64,000 nucleotides of DNA from Enoplolaimus lenunculus (lineage: Eukaryota > Nematoda > Enoplea > Enoplida > Thoracostomopsidae): assembly GCA_030248215.1 (NCBI GenBank), contig JASANG010002574.1:62001-126000 (forward strand), given 5' to 3'. Below the pieces are notes generated by a model. The model searched no databases and had not been told where the DNA came from. It saw nothing but the letters and a program-made list of their open reading frames with translations. A program made the position numbers and the translations under genes. This document shows positions 28,118-39,361 of this stretch, in pieces; position 1 is the stretch's first letter, and each line of letters begins with the position of its first letter.

Positions 28118-28455
28118 TGATCTATCTTGGTGGTTTAGCTTAATTTGAATAGCTTAGTGATATTTGGATACAGACATTTTGAAGAATTCAATATAGCGAT
28201 TTTTAGCAGAAATCAAAGAACAATATTAAATAGCGAATGGAAATTGGGCTGAACTACAACGAACTTAATTTAATTTGGCCAATTACGTTTGAGCTGAACG
28301 AAAAACGAATCAATAATTAGCCAATTATATGTTGACCGGGTCGAAGGAAGAACTTGGTCGGTCGATTATTTGACAATCGAATTAGGGCGGAGTGTTTCCG
28401 CTACGATCACGAGTCAGAGAAACTGGCAAGGCGAAAAATGGAACCAGAAATATTT
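28118..28455. other. Region after the formin stop, 3' UTR candidate
   Basis: AT-rich, no elements with clear ends. I find no canonical AATAAA in the first 300 bases, so the poly(A) site is either non-canonical or further on. Confidence 0.4.
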
Positions 28456-28660
28456 TGGCCCTTATGCAGAACAGTTATCGCAAAAAATATGAGAGATTTA
28501 GTAAACATGAGACTAACCGTTACTCTAAACCTAAGCTTAAGCGAACGCCTAAAAACGTACGATATTTTCGGGATTTGTTCTGCACATTGGCGAATGATGT
28601 GGAAATGTGCGACAAAAATGTATATATCTCAAAAATATTACGTTCTGGTGTGCAAGTGGA

Positions 28661-28825
28661 CACTAGCGGATCCAGAGGGGGCGGGAGGAGGCGTGTGCCA
28701 CCCTTGTCAGAATATTTTTGTGATAAAATGATAAGGGATCAACCTTACAATTTTTCACTCCTATGGAACATTGTCTTTTAAACATTTGCCAGTCCCCTCG
28801 TCAGAAATTTTGGGATCCGCCACTA
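28661..28825. mobile_element. Family I MITE, perfect 8-bp target duplication
   Basis: Left end CACTAGCGGATCCAG, right end GGATCCGCCACTA. CAAGTGGA is at 28653-28660 and 28826-28833. 165 bp, no ORF; hAT-like by its target duplication. Confidence 0.82.
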
Positions 28826-29009
28826 CAAGTGGACCTTTAGACGCAAACTTGTAATAGGAGCATCATATGACACCATTTTAAGCAATATTTTTATTCTATT
28901 AACCTACATTCATAAACGATTAGCGTACTATGGGGGTGCATGTACATCCCCTGGCACACTTCTTCCTGCCGACGCCTATGCTCAACGGCAGTTGGCCCTA
29001 GATAATGTA

Positions 29010-29169
29010 ATTTTGGCCCTGCAGACAAAGAGGGGTCAGGTGGTCTCAGCCCTCCTGGAAAAATTCTCCTATAAAAAATTTTCAACCATGCTTGTAACTC
29101 ATCCCAAGCCCTTGTATGCCTGCCCTGAAAATTTTTTAGCCCCCTAGCAAGGTTAGCTAGCTACCAGGC
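29010..29169 (+). mobile_element. Family E MITE, copy 6
   Basis: TCAGGTGGTCTCAGCCCTCC then TTTTCAACCATGCTTGTAAC in the core; right end GTTAGCTAGCTACCAGGC; left end decayed. Confidence 0.6.
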
Positions 29170-29447
29170 GTGTGTAATTGACACTTTGTTGCCTCTGAAA
29201 AAGTAATTTTAGTTTACATAAACAGTGCGCTTCGATCATCAAGTGTCATCGGTTGTATATTCGATTTTTGAGCGTAAAAATAAACATTTATTTCTTCGGT
29301 TGCATGCAGTTGCGTTTGCAAACCCAATGTCGCCGGTAAATATAGGATTTCATTTCGGAAGGGTATAAATGTTCGGGTGAGCAGCGGCTTGTTGCGTGCG
29401 AGCGTAGTGAGCAAGAAAATTTTGTGTTTAATACAGAAGGTGTTTCT

Positions 29448-29627
29448 AGTGGCGGATCCAGGATCTCAAAATGGGGGGGGGCAAAATTTCACAGGTAATA
29501 CTTATTTTTGACCCATACTGTAGTGACCGAAATAAAAGGGGGTCCCCATTTTGAGTCCCAATATAACTTTTGTCGAGATGTTGTTGGGGGGTCACGGCCG
29601 GGGTGGCCCCCGTGGATCCGCCATTGG
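29448..29627. mobile_element. Family I MITE
   Basis: AGTGGCGGATCCAGGATCTC at the left, GTGGATCCGCCATT at the right. GTGTTTCT before and GTGTTTCA after (7 of 8). Its middle (29516-29565) matches the end of family F (TACTGTAGTGACCGAAATAA), a fragment nested inside. Confidence 0.75.
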
Positions 29628-29753
29628 GTGTTTCAAACCGTTTTAATACTACTTTTCGTGCCTTTGTAGGATTTCAGCAAAGGCCCAGGTTCTAGTTTTC
29701 CGTGTATACGCCCCTGACGGTTGACGATGAACCTAGATTTGACTGGTGATAGG

Positions 29754-30146
29754 CAGGGTGCAACCGGATATCCGGTTCCGGGTTTCGCGATAAAATTGGT
29801 TTTCGTTTCCGTTATAGACGTACCGGATATTCTGTTATTTTTATGCTCGAAATTTTAGTTGTAAATCCCGTATACGTCTAGAAGGTTTTCATTAATACAG
29901 AGATGGTGCAAATTGTTTCAAATGAAATAACAATTACGAAATCCATCCAAAATCTTAAAAAGTTCGGTGCATCCGCAATTTTATCTTTCAAATTATAGAA
30001 AGTCTGGTGAATATTTACACATCTCATTTGTGATGGCAGAAAAATAAAACATCTCTGATACATGTTATGCTTCAATATCCAATTTCCGTTAATGTTATTT
30101 TGAACACTATCCGTTTCCGTTATTTGAACTATCCGTTTACACTCTG
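29754..30146 (+). mobile_element. Family H MITE, copy 2
   Basis: CAGGGTGCAACCGGATATCC at the left and TATCCGTTTACACTCTG at the right. Both GTTCGGTGCATCCGCAATTT and TATGCTTCAATATCCAATTT are shared with the other two copies. Confidence 0.8.
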
Positions 30147-30223
30147 CTGATTTGGGGTAACTTTTACTAAAAATTGAAATTATTACCGTAAAACTCGTCA
30201 GTACTTTTGCGACCTTCAAGAAC

Positions 30224-30500
30224 CGGCCCAAGAACCCAAAGCATATTGCTAAGCTTAGCAAAAAATGGTCTAAAGTAAAAGTCTACTCTGTTGTAGTTCC
30301 ACTTGAAGACTGGATGCCCCTATAATTGACATGAGTCGTTAAATCTCATGCGTCCGTATAAATATCGAGGGTAAAACGTTTTTCTGAGGGATTGTAATAG
30401 AGTAAGCTTAAGCTTTAGACTAATTTTTTGATTAGACAAGGCTCAGGTATAAGCTCTTCTTTACGATTAGGCTTAGTTCTATACACTCGTCCTTTTCCGG
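30224..30500. repeat. Two decayed family A pieces
   Basis: One piece at 30224-30335 runs CCTAAG-like to AGTCTAAAG...GATGCCCC. The second, from about 30349, runs GAGGGTAAAACGTTTTTCTG to TTAGGCTTAG. Both lack one end. Confidence 0.55.
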
Positions 30501-30839
30501 AAATTAACCTTGGCCAGCAAATCAGAACATTTTCCGAAATGCAGCGTAATTTGGTCTAAAAATATACTCTTTATGGCCTGTAAAAACTGTAAATTCCGAG
30601 ACGTGGACAATATTTCTAACCAGCATATGTTTGATTAATATCATATACGCAGAGTATAAACTTCAAATTCAAACAAAAGCTTTTAGCTGTCAAGTGACAG
30701 ATGGTTAAATTTCAAACAAGGCATTTCAAATTCGGTCTACTTTTAAGAATTTTCATTTTGGTGGATTTTAAATTAATTTCCTGTAATTTTCGATTTCATA
30801 CTTGTTAATTTTTTTGCTTCACAGCCTAACAATGATTAT

Positions 30840-31030
30840 GGCCCTTGTCACTTTAAGGGGCGTAAAGGTTCCTGGTGGGTCTATAAAACAGTGGGTGTAG
30901 ATTCTATATTCCAAATTTTGGCTTAGGCTTAGGCTTAGGCTTAGCAACACATTTTTGCAAAGCTTAGGCTTAAGTTTAGGCTTACGAATACGCTTAATCT
31001 ACTGTTACACCCCTAAAAGTAACATTGGCC
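30840..31030 (-). mobile_element. Family A, second subfamily, perfect 8-bp target duplication
   Basis: The arms differ from the main form: GGCCCTTGTCACTTTAAGGG and the inverse CCCCTAAAAGTAACATTGGC plus C. ATGATTAT lies at 30832-30839 and 31031-31038. TTAGGC runs sit on either side of the constant AACACATTTTTGCAAAG. Same target size, same hexamer, different end sequence. Confidence 0.87.
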
Positions 31031-31073
31031 ATGATTATCATAGGTCTAGTTTAAATACACTGATGGATCGTGT

Positions 31074-31213
31074 ATTAAAAATCAGGGGCGGGACGTTTTC
31101 CTGCTGGACTGCTGTTGAATGAACGTAAGCTTTAGACTACTTTTTTTGCTTATAATTACACGTTTAGGCTTAGACTTAGAAATATGCTTATACTTCTGTA
31201 ACGACCCGGTTTT
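31074..31213 (-). repeat. Family A partial copy
   Basis: ATCAGGGGCGGGACGTTTTC to AATATGCTTATACTTCTGTAA minus its last base. The right arm is lost into other sequence. Confidence 0.6.
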
Positions 31214-31671
31214 ATAAAACGACCGCACTGTTTGAAAGGGCATCGGTTGCACGACTTTATGCGGATGCTGCGGATGGCGACCGACGAAACCGATCATCCA
31301 ACTGAGTCAATAATAAATTTTCCATCTCCGGCGCAGTTTTGGTTAAATACCCTATGAATTTCACGCTTATTTCAATTATCGCACGCTTGGCTTGTAAGGT
31401 TTGTTCCGGGATTATACACTGGATGTGCCCATCCTGAGAAGGTTCGTTCATTTTGAATAAGCTTCACTGCCCTGTTATGATACTTTACTAAGATGGCCTC
31501 GTCGCATAGTTTGACGGGGATCGAATGCCTACCCCCTTGCCGTGGTACCTGGTACGTAACCTTGTTCTCTACAAAGGTATAGCTGACATTTCATTTCAAT
31601 ATTTGTGATGCAGTACAGCGAGCTCGGAAAAGTCGCTGCCTTTTATAGAGACGGTAATAATTCTGGCCAAT
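31214..31671. other. Intergenic stretch, no feature
   Basis: Slightly GC-richer than average. Two minus-strand ORFs (31082-31297, 31257-31451) carry no domain I recognise and I do not call them. Confidence 0.4.
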
Positions 31672-32000
31672 GCCCATAGAACAGTGCCGGAACAGTAGCA
31701 TAAGCGCATTGCTAAGCCTAAGCCTAAACCTGTGCCTAAGCCTAAGCGTAAGGAAGCTTTAGCATTCGGATAAACCAAACCCGATATCTAAGCCTAATGC
31801 CTAATCGTCAACCTAAGCCTAAACCTAAGCCTAAATCGATACCTATACCTATAAGCCTATCGCGTAAGCCTAAACCTAACCATAAGACTAAATGCCAATA
31901 AGCATAAAACCTAAGCTCAAGCAAACATAGTATAAAGCTTAAGCTTACTCTATTGCAGTCCCGCGAAAAAAACGGTACGCCCATGTGATCTGTACATAAA
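31672..32000 (+). mobile_element. Family A MITE with expanded, diverged hexamer tract
   Basis: GCCCATAGAACAGTGCCGGA at the left; a long tract of CCTAAG, CCTAAA and CCTATA hexamers; AGCTTAAGCTTACTCTATTG and a decayed arm at the right. Confidence 0.72.
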
Positions 32001-32475
32001 CTATAATTCTAAAGCTTGCAAAAATTGCATTGCACAAAGTACAACCCCCTGTGGGTCGCTTGTAACAGTGTTTCATTTCGAACCGCTGACAGACAAAAAA
32101 CGTTTCCAAGGTTTACCGTCAGCTTTAAACTCTGGCGTTTGTGAGTTGTCACACATTTTGCCCTTTTGCAAACGTGCGCCTTACCATCAAAAAACAGTGT
32201 TTTGCAACGCCTTATACGATGAATAACAAAGCAATACACTGCATGCAGTTGAGTTTGCTTTTTGCATTTTGTTTTTTTATATTTGTTTTTATTAATATAC
32301 TGACAACTGTTAAAGATAAGAATTCATTTCGGTGCTGATGGCAATTTTCGCCAAAACCGTTTTCATGTGCCTCCAGAAGTTGTGAAAACCTGTTGTGCTT
32401 ACTGTTCCACTGTCTTGGTAACCGGCACCCGGATATTTGAAAAACACTGTCGGATTGAAACCTGGGAGAATGAAC

Positions 32476-32536
32476 AATTTTTAGGCTTAGGCTTAGGAAT
32501 ATGCTTAATCCACTGTTACGCCCCTTAAAGTACTAT
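32476..32536 (-). repeat. Family A second-subfamily fragment
   Basis: TTAGGCTTAGGCTTAGGAAT then ACGCCCCTTAAAGTACTATT and GGCC. Right half only. Confidence 0.6.
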
Positions 32537-32689
32537 TGGCCATTATTCGCGATGTTGCCTTAGCGAGGTCGTGTTTAGATGGTTGTATTCAATCACAGTT
32601 TAATTTGCATAAGTATTGTATGTGACATGTAAACGACGTACGTGTCGTTTGTGACATACGTAACAAGCTGATTGTAATAGTTCATCTGG

Positions 32690-32828
32690 CTTAGGTTAGG
32701 TTTAGGCTTAGGTTTAAGCTTAGGCTTATGAATATGCTCATTCTTACGCTTAGGCTTAGGCTTAGGCTAAGGCTTAGACTGAGGAATATGCTTATATTAC
32801 TGTTCCGCACTTGTTCTTTATATTGGCC
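32690..32828 (-). repeat. Family A right half
   Basis: A TTAGGC tract with GAATATGCTCATTCTTACGC, then TTCCGCACTTGTTCTTTATA and TTGGCC. Left arm missing. Confidence 0.65.
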
Positions 32829-33056
32829 GTTCATTTAGTGGTTAGCGTTTAATCGGTTAGCAGTTTGCTTTGCGCACAGGGTTGATATTTTCCACCGGGC
32901 ATAGGTTCGAAACTGGCTTAGAGCTTAAAGTTAAAAAAAGGCGTTTTTCAACTCTGGTCTATCGTTTGTTAATATTATTATTATTATTTCAAAAATTTCA
33001 GGATATATTTCGCCTACTCGAACGCAAGCATAACAAGTTTCAAACCTGCGCGCATG

Positions 33057-33210
33057 TATAAATCAGGGGCGAACCGTTTTTCAGCGAGACTGCAATAGAG
33101 TCAAGCTTGAACTTTGGAACAATTTTTGTTGCATAAGCTTACGCTTCGTTAATTCATCCTCACGCTCAAGCTTTACGCTTACAAATATGTTTAGATATAT
33201 TGCAACGGCT
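33057..33210 (-). repeat. Family A left half
   Basis: TATAAATCAGGGGCGAACCG then TTTTTCAGCGAGACTGCAAT. The hexamer tract is strongly decayed and the right arm is gone. Confidence 0.55.
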
Positions 33211-33684
33211 TAATTTATCACACTTTGCCCCCCCCCCTTTTCACGTAAATATGTTTAAGCTGTATACCACAACGTCGTCAAAGAGGGGAGACAGGGGGGA
33301 GTGGCCACACAATTCAAATACAAAAAATTAACCCCCACCCCAAGGCTCTATCACGTCAAAAAAGCCCCTGCTGACAATATTCATTTATCAAAGTCTGTCC
33401 AGCCACTGCTCGTTTTAATCATACCATCACAGTTCACGTTTGTGTTTTAAAATTAGTTTTTTTTTAATTCAGTGTTTGTTTTTTTGCAAATATTTGCTAA
33501 TATCATTAAAACAAATTAAAATGTGTCTTTTAGTAACCTATGAGCAAGCCTATAGAGACCGTATTCTGAAACGGCAAAAGCTCCAACTATCATGAGTTTA
33601 TCGATAAGTGTACTATTAACAAGCGAACTACTGCGCCTACAAGTGGAAAGTTTCACACCGTTGTAGAAAAAAATCGTAAGCACG

Positions 33685-33850
33685 GCGCCGTATGGGTGAC
33701 GAACGGCGCCGTATGGGTGACGGACGGCACCGTATGGGCGACGGACGGCGCCGTATGGGCGACGGACGGCACTGTATGGCCGACGGACGGCACCGTATGG
33801 ACGACGGAGGGTGACGGACCGCGCCGTACGACCAGTATAGCGCAACCCTT
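33685..33850 (+). mobile_element. Family D, 21-bp minisatellite form
   Basis: About six units of GACGGACGGCGCCGTATGGGC type, 21 bases each, ending in ACCAGTATAGCGCAACCCTT. The left terminal repeat is not recognisable. The repeat produces tryptophan/valine and proline-type ORFs that are not genes. Confidence 0.78.
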
Positions 33851-34211
33851 AAACTTGATAAGTTTTGTGAAATTTGACATACATATTAGTTCAAAAACAA
33901 AATATAGTATTAATATATACTGGTGGTAATAGGAATCATTGACAGTTCGGAATTCAAGTTTATTACTTTAGCAGAGCATTCGTTTCTACTTTCTTAATAT
34001 ATATTGCCATGACAAATACACAAATTATATTTTACCTTGCAGGTACACATTTACTGAAATTAACCGCATACAATTTTTGAAACGGTTTTACCACCCTCGC
34101 TCTGAAAATAATGCGACCGCAGTATCCTACTTTGCCCAGGGGCCTTTCAACAAATGTATCCAAACCTTCTTTGATCAGTTTTCGGCTTGAGTATGCTACG
34201 GATTTAGAATT

Positions 34212-34341
34212 GAGGTATACTTGACGTACCGGCGCCGTCCGTCACCTTGCGTCACGACGGACGGCACCGGACGCTACCGTGCGGGTGATGGACAGCGCCG
34301 GATGGCGCCGCTCGTCAAAAAAACTATAGCACAACCCTTAT
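34212..34341 (+). mobile_element. Family D, short copy
   Basis: GAGGTATACTTGACGTACCG at the left, AACTATAGCACAACCCTTA at the right, GGCGCCGTCCGTCACC in the body. Confidence 0.65.
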
Positions 34342-34381
34342 GTGTGGATTTCGCAACGACACACATAATCATGTAATCTGT

Positions 34382-34500
34382 ACCAAGAGTGAATGATTGC
34401 TCTTATACATACAAAAGTATCCAAATATGTAGAAATTTGATTTTCACAAAATGTACCAGCGCACGTTGCATTTTGCCTAAACCCACCGCATTTATGGCAG
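34382..34500 (+). repeat. Family G left half
   Basis: CAAGAGTGAATGATTGCTCT then CACAAAATGTACCAGCGCAC and GTTGCATTTTGCC. No right half. Confidence 0.55.
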
Positions 34501-35037
34501 GGTTTGACGTTGGTTTTCGCGTTCATTATATGTCTCACAAAAGTATATACGACGGAACTCGTGAAAGAATTAACTGTTCATTGTACAAAATGCGTCAATT
34601 GTAGCGCCCCAGAAACGGGATGGAACACGAACAAAACGCCGCACGCGATGCGCACGCCAACAAGGACAAATGGCAAAATAGGTTCTATCGTTGGCTAAAA
34701 TTATCGATATTTTTGTTTCCAAAAACAACGTCGTACCTTAAGCTTCAAGAAAACTATTTTTGTTTTTATCTGTGGCAAACCTTATCCCGTATTTTTTATA
34801 GTTGCCTAAGGTTATATTTTACGTAAGCATCAATGTTCTAAAGCATCGAAATAATTACTATATAATGTACCAAAGGTTACATAGCTAATAACCATGTAGT
34901 GCTTTATAGTTTGGGTTTCACTAGAGTCTGCCCTTATGTTTAGGTTCAAAGCCCTTTGACTGATTAATCTACATGTTGCTTTGTCCTGGAACGCTTACGA
35001 AACTGTAATTGTTATACAGTATAATAGATGGCTTGTA

Positions 35038-35204
35038 CGGGCCCGTAGCCAGGAGGGGAGTTCAGGGGGGCTCAGCCCACCCTGGAAAAAATTTGGCCCC
35101 TCCTAGAAGATTTTCAACTTTGCTTGTAAGTCACTGAAAACCTTTAAATGCCCCCTCCTGAAATATTTATAGCCCCCTAGCAAGGTTGGCTGGCTACGGG
35201 CCTG
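35038..35204 (+). mobile_element. Family E MITE, reference copy
   Basis: CGGGCCCGTAGCCAGGAGGG at the left and GGTTGGCTGGCTACGGGCCTG (minus its first base) at the right. GGCTTGTA precedes and TGCCTGTA follows (6 of 8), compatible with an 8-bp hAT-type target duplication. Confidence 0.78.
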
Positions 35205-35249
35205 TGCCTGTAATACGGCATTAGCCCTTTTTGCATAGAGATTAACATA

Positions 35250-35352
35250 ATTTTACGCGAGTGCCGCAGTACTGAGTTGCAATATCGGGTTCGAATCCTA
35301 ACTTGAAATTTGATCTCATATGAAATATACATGGCATGAAAGGGTTAATGGA
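35250..35352 (+). mobile_element. tRNA-derived SINE
   Basis: Head GCAGTACTGAGTTGC, B box CGGGTTCGAATCCTAAC, body TTTGATCTCATATGAAATAT and the shared GAAAGGGTTAATGG end. Confidence 0.6.
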
Positions 35353-35421
35353 AACATTCAGACAACTTGTCGGCCAACAGTGGCCTAAAACCTATGAATA
35401 TATATAATTATCACTAGCGTA

Positions 35422-35630
35422 CACTGCAAAAAATTGTGATTAGATTGACTCTCTCCGAAATAGGCTTTTCGGGACTCCATAAATTGAGTCAAAATTCATC
35501 TTCGCCAGAGTCAAATTCGATTCACTGATTCACTCGTTTGAATCTGGCGGATTCGAATTTGTCTCAGTTTGTGTAGTCTCGAAAAACCTATTTCGGAGAA
35601 AGTCAATTTGACTCATCTTTATTTGCAGTG
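35422..35630. mobile_element. Family C palindromic MITE, TA target
   Basis: CACTGCAAAAAATTGTGATT and the inverse ending in TTTATTTGCAGTG; TA on both sides. Confidence 0.82.
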
Positions 35631-35689
35631 TAATCTTAGCCTAAGCCAAACCATAACGATGGTTGAAGGTGGCCAATTATTGATTTGAT

Positions 35690-35898
35690 GAAACCCAGTC
35701 TGAGTTAAAGACTATCAGAACTCAGAATTTTGAATTGATTCAATTCAATCTGAGTTAATTAATCAACTCATCCATAGTCAACTCTACTCACTGTAAAAAT
35801 TATCTAAACCCAGGGTGAGTTCTTGTTTACTGATATTAATTCAGAAATAACCAACTCGCTAGCTGAATTGATTAATAAACTCATTGGAATTTACAGAG
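35690..35898. mobile_element. Family B MITE, 5' truncated
   Basis: Begins inside the family at CCCAGTCTGAGTTAAAGAC and runs to the end AACTCATTGGAATTTACAG. Confidence 0.7.
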
Positions 35899-36226
35899 TG
35901 GTTTCGTAAATCCAGCTAATACATGCAACGGTTAACGCTGATGAACGCAACAGCAAGTTTGCTGTAAAAATATTAAATAAGAAATACTAGTCAACGAGGT
36001 TGCAATAGATTTGAAATGAAACTTGTTTCTTTGAAAACACTAATTTTCACGTATTTGTCTTTTTTTTATTAAGTGTAAATGTGAATGTAACATATCTAAA
36101 TTACATGTATAAATTTAACTTATATTAAAATTTGTTTAGGCAGCTGGCTTCGTACGTAAAATACAGCTCAATACAACACCGTTCACCAGTAGGTTTAGGT
36201 TTTAGCTTTATATTCGTAAGACTTTA

Positions 36227-36439
36227 CACTGTAAATTTCAGTGAGTTGATTAGCTCAGAATGAGTTGAATCACTCAGTCTGAGTTAGGACTTTCAGAACT
36301 CAGAATTTTGAGTTGATTCAGTTCATTCCGAGTTAATTAATCAACTCACCCAGTGTCAACTCACTCAGAGTGAGAATCAAATCAACTCAGTGTAAGTTAA
36401 TGTTTACTGATATTAATTCAGAAATTGGAATTTACAGTG
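36227..36439. mobile_element. Family B MITE with internal deletion, TA target
   Basis: CACTGTAAATTTCAGTGAG at the left and AAATTGGAATTTACAGTG at the right, with TA on both sides. The usual CCAACTCGCTAGCTGAATTG segment before the right end is missing. Confidence 0.82.
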
Positions 36440-36795
36440 TAGTTCTTTCATTAATGTTTCATAGAATACAAATTGTTAATTAGAAAATGAATCAGACTGC
36501 AGTTGAACTGCAGATATAAAATCTCTTGAGTCTCCCAGCACTGTTTCATTTGAAAATTGATCCAGGGTCCACAGGAACGAGTGACACGGTTGTGGAAAAC
36601 CGAATTCCATACGACAATAAGATTTTGAACAATTTTCAATTCCGGGTAATTGAATTGTATTTGTATGCGTAGTCAGGAATGCATTGCAGTAAAACATATT
36701 ACCAGTTTGCAAATTAATAAAAAAATTTATCCAGTTTGCAAACTGGCTTTGTATTACATTTCAACTACTAAATTTATTGAAGAGATAGCTTAGTT

Positions 36796-37004
36796 GCGAC
36801 ATGTATACAACAGGGCCGAAACGTTTTTCTTCGGGGCTGTAATAGAGTCAGCTTAAGCTTTAGACTAACGTTTTTGCTTAGGCTTAGGCTTAGGTTTAGG
36901 CTTAGGAATAGGCTCATCTTTGCGCTCACGCTTAGGCATAAGCTTAGGCTTAGGCTTAGGAATATGCTTATCCTACTGTTCCGGTCCTGTTCAATACATG
37001 GGCC
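36796..37004 (-). mobile_element. Family A MITE
   Basis: Left arm decayed to GCGACATGTATACAACAGGG, right arm CGGTCCTGTTCAATACATGG plus GCC. GCTTAGTT before and ACTTAGTT after (7 of 8). Three TTAGGC runs inside. Confidence 0.82.
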
Positions 37005-37787
37005 ACTTAGTTTTTTTTGGTAATTGCTGTGTTTAGTGTTTGGTTGCGGTGTAAATTTACACCATCTTTACCAAACGCCTAACTAAGGTAAAATAAATAC
37101 CAGGCAGCGTGACTGTGGCGCCACCCAGAAGCAATGTTACGTACCACTTGGGGTCAAGCTAATTACTAAACATGGTTCCACAAATGTGCATACATCCCCT
37201 GATTTTAGGAACTATTCTTAATTGAAACGCTTTCAATTACTCTGTCCTTAGCATATAGGCCCGTATTTTCAAATGTGTGTAGCGCCGATTTTACAAAAAA
37301 ATTTCGGAGGGTTGAAAATGGTACGGCAGGGACCATACTGTTTTAGTTCAAAAAATTCTCACGGGGGTCTGGCTTACGCTCCTCCCGCCCCACCCTGGAT
37401 CCACTAGTGATTCAACGCCGGTTTTTAAACTGCAGTTTATAGGTGTTTACCGGACAATAAGTTTCCTATACTTAATCATGTGTGGTACCAACTACTAACC
37501 CAATATATTTAAATATATTTATCTTGAACCTATGATAAATATGGCTTTTTTGGCCAAACTCCGGCGTGGCCGTAAGATGTGTGCCTAAGAACTGTACGCA
37601 GTTTCTTTTTTGTATGCCGTATTTATTTTGTTTGGCTTATATTTGGCCGGCTGACAAATAGGAAAACTACAATTTTTGCCCGTGTTTCTATATTTGAGAA
37701 TGTTTCGATTTGAATCGAGACTCAATTGCAGGATTACAGGCGGTATTTTTTGGGGTGATAATCCCAGGAAGAGGGGAACGAGTTGCG

Positions 37788-38067
37788 GCGCCGTCCGTCG
37801 CCGTGCGTCACTCATACGGCGCCGTCCGTCACCCGTACCACACCATCCGTCACCATACGTTATCATACATGAGTTATTTGCATACAATACCGCCCAAGGA
37901 CGAACGGCGCCGCACAGTTGACGGACGGCGCCGCACGGGTGACGGACGGCGCCGCACGGGTGACGGACGGCGCCGCACGGGTGACGGACGGCGCCGCACG
38001 GGTGACGGACGGTGCCGCATGGGTGACGGACGGCGCCGTACGTTAACAAAAACAATAGCACAATCCT
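37788..38067 (+). mobile_element. Family D, 21-bp minisatellite form with inverted ends
   Basis: Left part GGCGCCGTCCGTCGCCGTG, right part six or seven units of GTGACGGACGGCGCCGCACGG (21 bases, nearly identical), end ACAATAGCACAATCCTA. The near-identity of the units points to recent array growth. Confidence 0.75.
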
Positions 38068-38541
38068 AAATCAGATTAGACAATGTCTGGGTTTCAGAAA
38101 CTGTACTTAAGCATGACTTAGAACTTAATAATTATGTGCTAAGCAATTACTTAACCATTTTGGTGACGCGAACTTAGAACTCAAGTTATTGTATTAAGTT
38201 CAAGATTGTATCTTTCACTATTGATTCTGCTGGCAGCTCCTATCAGAGTACAGCCGAATGTCTGCTTTTGGCTCGGTATACGTTCTCACGAGGGGTCCAG
38301 CAATTTCGGTACCAAAGTTAATTATAATTTACTGAAAATTGTGCTAATTTAATTTCGAAAAAGTCTCAAAAAGATGCGTAAGTTTAGACTACCGACAACG
38401 CACTTGCAGGGTGTAGAATATTACTTAAATTAGCGGATGCAACATTATTGTTATGGTTATAAAATGTGGTCCATTTCCTGTTGTATGGTCAGTTCAACTC
38501 AGGTTTCAATTTCGGTTCAACACCAAATGCACAATGCATTG
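38068..38541. other. Intergenic, no feature
   Basis: No repeat ends or coding signal seen. Confidence 0.45.
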
Positions 38542-38749
38542 GGCCCATGTTACTTTAAGGGGTGTCCAGGTTTCTGGTGGGTCTATAAAAGAGTACGTTT
38601 AGATTCTAGATTACATTTTTGGCTTAGGCTTAGGCTTAGGCTTAGCCTTAGGTTTAGACTTAGGCTTAGGAACTCATTTTTGCAACGCTGAGGCTTAGGC
38701 TTAGGAATACGCTTAATCCACTGTTGCTGTCCTAAAAGTAGCATTGGCC
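38542..38749 (-). mobile_element. Family A, second subfamily, just upstream of the GPCR
   Basis: GGCCCATGTTACTTTAAGGG at the left, TGTCCTAAAAGTAGCATTGG plus CC at the right. ATGCATTG before and ATGCATTC after (7 of 8). It ends 94 bases before the GPCR start codon. Confidence 0.85.
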
Positions 38750-38843
38750 ATGCATTCAATGGATTGGCAGATTAAACCTAGTGAGTTTTTTAAAATAAAA
38801 TTAATATTTCACCGCAGCAAATATTAATATTTTAGAAAATAAA

Positions 38844-39361
38844 ATGTTAGACAAATATCTGAACGCCAGTGAAAACATTAATATTACTCAAGCGCTGTTG
38901 CTAGCGTTTGTTGATGGTGCATTAAATTTTGCAAATGCTCCAAAACTCGATCGAAACGCCAAACGCATTCCATTGGTTGAAATTCAAGATTCAAATTTAA
39001 CCATTCAGCTCGTCGAATTCAACGAAGCTTTGAACGAAGCAAAACTTCGTTTAGCTGAACGTTTAATTCACAAAGCGTGGATTATTAATGTTTATATTAT
39101 TCCGCTGATTTGCAGTATTGGCCTTTTGTGCAATATTGCAAATCTGGTCGTTTTGTGCACTCAAACTGCACGCAGTCGTCTTGCATCATGTTGCTATTTG
39201 CGTGCGCTAACCGTTGCCGACAGTGCATGGCTGTGTACAGGGATATTTTTAGCAATTACCTGGACCCAAGTGTACCATGTTACCCCTGACAAGCGTATTT
39301 ATTATTCTGTGTTTTTGGTGGTTCAATTTTCGGGTCAAATTACGTTCAAAAGTTCTGTTTG
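38844..39361 (+). CDS. GPCR exon 1: N-terminus to TM3
   Basis: 172 codons plus 2 bases, then donor GTAAGC. Hydrophobic segments VYIIPLICSIGLLC, AWLCTGIFLAITW and YYSVFLVVQFSGQ are TM1 to the start of TM3. Reading on past the donor meets a stop at once. Confidence 0.88.

Noticed and set aside
33516-33929. Repetitive RRPYGAV/WATDG-type ORFs
   Set aside because: Produced by the 21-bp family D array; no non-repeat coding sequence around them.
37585-38069. 158- and 119-residue ORFs
   Set aside because: Again the 21-bp minisatellite read in several frames.
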